Shown: piece by piece, positions 61,688-64,000 of the stretch
How the letters are laid out: the number at the start of each line of letters is the position of its first letter
Numbering within the stretch: position 1 is the first letter of the stretch
From: Actinokineospora auranticolor
GTDB taxonomy: Bacteria; Actinomycetota; Actinomycetes; Mycobacteriales; Pseudonocardiaceae
Length of the DNA: 64,000 nucleotides
Assembly: GCF_002934265.1 (NCBI RefSeq)
Contig: NZ_PTIX01000019.1
Span: forward strand, 1 to 64,000
Direction of reading: 5' to 3'
Notes under the pieces: generated by a model
Database searches by the model: none
Told to the model about the DNA's origin: nothing
What the model saw: only the letters and a program-made list of their open reading frames with translations
Position numbers and translations under genes: made by a program

Positions 61688-63187
61688 ATGCGTGACCAAG
61701 TTGGCCTGCCGCGCCGGAGAACGACCATGTGGCCCGCGCCCGCAGGTGTCCGTCGCCTGCCCGCGGGTGAGCCGTCGTTCCCGCCGGTCGCGGGGTGGGA
61801 GCCGCGCTACCGCACCGGGGTGCTGCTCTCGGACCTGATCTCCGTGCTGTTCGGCGTCCTGGTCGTCGGCGGTTTCGTCGCGAACCGGGTGGACCCGTCC
61901 AGCCCGCTCGTCACCCCGACCGGCATCGTCACCTTCGGCGTGCTGGTCGCCTCCCTGATGGTTTTCCGGGTGTGGAATCTCGCAGTGCTCGGTCAGGGCG
62001 CCGAGGAGTTCCGCCGGTTAGGCCGCGCGTTCGTGGCGGCGGCGGTGGTGCTGGCGCTGGGCGGGCTGCTGTTCGACATCACCCGCATCCGCCCCTGGGT
62101 GTTCGTGGTCGTGCCCGCGACCGCGCTGCTGGTCTTCCCGATGCGCTACGTGCTGCGCCAGCTGCTGCACCGCGCTCGCCGCGAGGGCCGCTGCCTGCTG
62201 CCGGTGATGGCCGCGGGCAACCTGGACACCGTCCGCGACCTCATCACCCGCACCCGCGGCGCCGCGCACCTGGGCTGGCGCGTGGACGCGGTGTGCACCA
62301 CCGACGGCCTCGGCGAGGGCGTCACCGAGATCGACGGCATCCCGGTGGTCGGGCAGCTGCGCGACCTGGCCACCCACGCCCGCCGCGGCGGGTACCGGAT
62401 CGTCGCGGTCACCCCGGACGCCTACTGGACGCCCAAGCGCCTGCAGCAGCTGGCGTGGAAGCTCGAGGGCTCCGGTGCCGAGATGGTCGTCGCGCCGGTG
62501 CTGATGGAGGTGGCCGGGCCCCGGCTGCACGTCGACGCCGTGCTCGGCATGCCGCTGCTGCGGGTCTCCGCGCCCTCGTTCACCGGTGTGCGCCGCGTGG
62601 TCAAGGACGTCTTCGACAAGGTCGGCGCCGCCATCCTGCTGACCCTGCTGGCCCCGGTCATGATCGCGGTCTCGATCGCCATCGCGGTCGACAACCGCGG
62701 ACCGGTGTTCTACAAGCAGCGCCGCGTGGGCAAGGACGGCCGCGAGTTCACCATCGTCAAGTTCCGCACGATGGTGGTCGACGCGCACAAGATGGTCAAC
62801 CAGCTCGCCGAGCAGAACGAGGGCCACGGCCTGCTGTTCAAGATGCGCAAGGACCCGCGCGTCACCCGGGTGGGTGCGATTCTGCGCCGCTACTCGATCG
62901 ATGAGCTGCCGCAGCTGTTCAACGTGATCGCGGGCCCGATGTCGCTGGTCGGCCCCCGGCCGCCGCTGCCCGAGGAGAGCGCCCGCTACGCCCCGGACGT
63001 GCGCCGCCGCCTGCTGGTCAAGCCCGGCCTCACCGGCCTGTGGCAGGTCAGCGGCCGCAGCGACCTCCCGTGGGAGGAAGCGGTCCGGCTCGACCTGCGC
63101 TACGTCGAGGACTGGTCGCTCGCGCTCGACGCGGTCATCCTGTGGAAGACGTTCCGCGCGGTGTTCACCGGTCAGGGCGCGTACTAG
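61688..63187 (+). CDS. polyprenyl-phosphate sugar-1-phosphate transferase (exopolysaccharide initiation)
   Basis: 499 residues from ATG 61688 behind GGGGGATA; GTG 61646 would add 14 residues. Four N-terminal membrane helices, a CoA-binding-like cytosolic domain (LLPVMAAGNLDTVRDLITRT), a further membrane helix (AAILLTLLAPVMIAVSIAIA) and the catalytic domain: GPVFYKQRRVGKDGREFTIV, KFRTM, RRYSIDELPQLFNVI, MSLVGPRPPLPEE and GLTGLWQVSGRSDLPWEE. WbaP/CpsE-type enzymes load the first sugar phosphate on undecaprenyl phosphate. First gene of a polysaccharide cluster extending beyond the window. Confidence 0.93.
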   Translation: MRDQVGLPRRRTTMWPAPAGVRRLPAGEPSFPPVAGWEPRYRTGVLLSDLISVLFGVLVVGGFVANRVDPSSPLVTPTGIVTFGVLVASLMVFRVWNLAVLGQGAEEFRRLGRAFVAAAVVLALGGLLFDITRIRPWVFVVVPATALLVFPMRYVLRQLLHRARREGRCLLPVMAAGNLDTVRDLITRTRGAAHLGWRVDAVCTTDGLGEGVTEIDGIPVVGQLRDLATHARRGGYRIVAVTPDAYWTPKRLQQLAWKLEGSGAEMVVAPVLMEVAGPRLHVDAVLGMPLLRVSAPSFTGVRRVVKDVFDKVGAAILLTLLAPVMIAVSIAIAVDNRGPVFYKQRRVGKDGREFTIVKFRTMVVDAHKMVNQLAEQNEGHGLLFKMRKDPRVTRVGAILRRYSIDELPQLFNVIAGPMSLVGPRPPLPEESARYAPDVRRRLLVKPGLTGLWQVSGRSDLPWEEAVRLDLRYVEDWSLALDAVILWKTFRAVFTGQGAY

Positions 63188-63284
63188 GCGCGTTCTGCTT
63201 CTGGGGGGAAGCAATCGAAACCCCCGGATCGGCGCAGGGGCCGGCCCGGGCGGGAACCACAGGCAACACATAAGGGGATTCAGC

Positions 63285-64000
63285 GTGGGAACGATCGGGC
63301 TAGCCGTCATCGGCGCGGGGTACTGGGGGCCGAACCTGGTGCGCAACGCGCAGGCCACGCCGGGGCTGCGGCTGCGGTACCTGTGCGACCTCGACGCCGA
63401 CCGGGCCCGCCGGGTGCTCGGCGAGTACTCCACCGTCGCGGTCTCGGACTCGCTCGACGAGGTGCTGGCCGACCCGTCGGTCGACGCGGTGGCCATCGCC
63501 ACCCCGGCGGCCACCCACCTGCCGGTCGCCATGGCCGCGCTGGAGGCGGGCAAGCACGTGCTGGTGGAGAAGCCCCTCGCCGCGACCTACGCCGAGGGCC
63601 GCCAGCTCGTCGAGGCCGCCGACCGGCGCGGCCTGACCCTGATGCTCGACCACACCTACTGCTACACCGCGGCCGTGCAGCACCTGCGCGACCTGGTCCG
63701 CGGCGGCGGCATCGGCTCAGTGCAGTACCTGGACTCGGTGCGGATCAACCTCGGCCTTGTCCAGCCCGACGTGGACGTGCTCTGGGACCTGGCCCCGCAC
63801 GACCTGTCGATCTTCCTGTCGATCCTGCCGGAGGGCGTGCAGCCGATCGCGGTCGCCGCGCACGGCTCGGACCCGATCGGCGCGGGGCGCGCGTGCGTCG
63901 CCCATCTGACCATCGAGCTGACCGGCGGGGCCATGGCCCACGTGCACGTCAACTGGCTGTCCCCGACCAAGGTCCGCACGATGATCATCGGTGGCTCCGC
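63285..64000 (+). CDS. Gfo/Idh/MocA family oxidoreductase (cut by window edge)
   Basis: Starts at GTG 63285 with AAGGGGA ahead; 238 codons are visible. Rossmann motif VIGAGYWGPNLVRNAQ, the AIATPAATH stretch and the active-site EKPLA (Lys) are exact, followed by LMLDHTYCYT and VLWDLAPHDLSIF (catalytic His). An NAD(P)-dependent sugar oxidoreductase, probably making a UDP-3-keto or 3-amino sugar precursor in the same pathway as the upstream sugar transferase, 97 bp away. The 3' end is missing. Confidence 0.92.
   Translation, partial: MGTIGLAVIGAGYWGPNLVRNAQATPGLRLRYLCDLDADRARRVLGEYSTVAVSDSLDEVLADPSVDAVAIATPAATHLPVAMAALEAGKHVLVEKPLAATYAEGRQLVEAADRRGLTLMLDHTYCYTAAVQHLRDLVRGGGIGSVQYLDSVRINLGLVQPDVDVLWDLAPHDLSIFLSILPEGVQPIAVAAHGSDPIGAGRACVAHLTIELTGGAMAHVHVNWLSPTKVRTMIIGGS

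Overview
This is high-GC actinobacterial DNA, most likely from the order Pseudonocardiales. The pointers are a glnX-glnH-pknG operon, XRE/DUF397 gene pairs, a WXG100/PPE-type secretion-substrate operon, frequent GTG starts and a pSAM2-like integrative element in a tRNA gene. These are family-level inferences from reading the translations; no database search was possible.

Layout. 1-143: the 3' end of a DDE transposase. 272-9511: a probable NTP-dependent conflict (immunity or programmed-death) locus. It holds a 1356-residue kinase-like/STAND NTPase, a small Cys-containing protein, a SMODS-associated-type NUDIX protein, two nucleotide-cyclase-like proteins, a CHAT caspase-like protease and a Crp/Fnr regulator. 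9680-19393: housekeeping and accessory metabolism, comprising exonuclease III, nitroreductase, a chemoreceptor, a TetR/FAD-monooxygenase pair with a clear operator, a two-gene saccharopine dehydrogenase set with a PEP-mutase-like gene, and an EamA exporter. 19609-19992: a small secreted repeat protein.

20534-33166: tRNA-Lys(TTT) and an integrative and conjugative element of about 12.5 kb (AICE, pSAM2 type), bounded by a 78-bp direct repeat covering the tRNA 3' end and its terminator. It carries a frameshifted integrase, an AlpA-like Xis, a RepSA-type HUH replication protein, an FtsK/TraSA-type transfer ATPase, a Pra-like activator, XRE regulators, a Pif-like Nudix protein, and a lower-GC AAA+TOPRIM (OLD-like) gene that looks like defence cargo. 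A decayed integrase end lies just outside the right repeat.

33725-38645: a two-component system, small exported proteins, two membrane proteins and a Cys-rich small protein. 38840-44958: glnX-glnH-pknG, with a very long low-complexity N-terminus on PknG. 44955-49699: metallophosphoesterase, XRE/DUF5753 plus DUF397, PaaI-like thioesterase and an MHS-type MFS transporter. 49855-53292: a tightly overlapping WXG100/PPE-like operon with a truncated internal duplicate. 53289-57848: AraC regulator, L,D-transpeptidase, cold-shock protein, CopZ/CsoR copper genes and small proteins. 58367-58862: tRNA-Glu, tRNA-Asp and tRNA-Phe. 59051-60758: a multiply frameshifted membrane-protein gene containing a 28-G homopolymer. 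61688-64000: the beginning of an exopolysaccharide cluster (polyprenyl-phosphate sugar transferase, then a Gfo/Idh/MocA oxidoreductase cut by the window edge).

The best candidate for an undescribed system is the conflict locus at 272-9511. The element cargo at 30689-32503 is the second.
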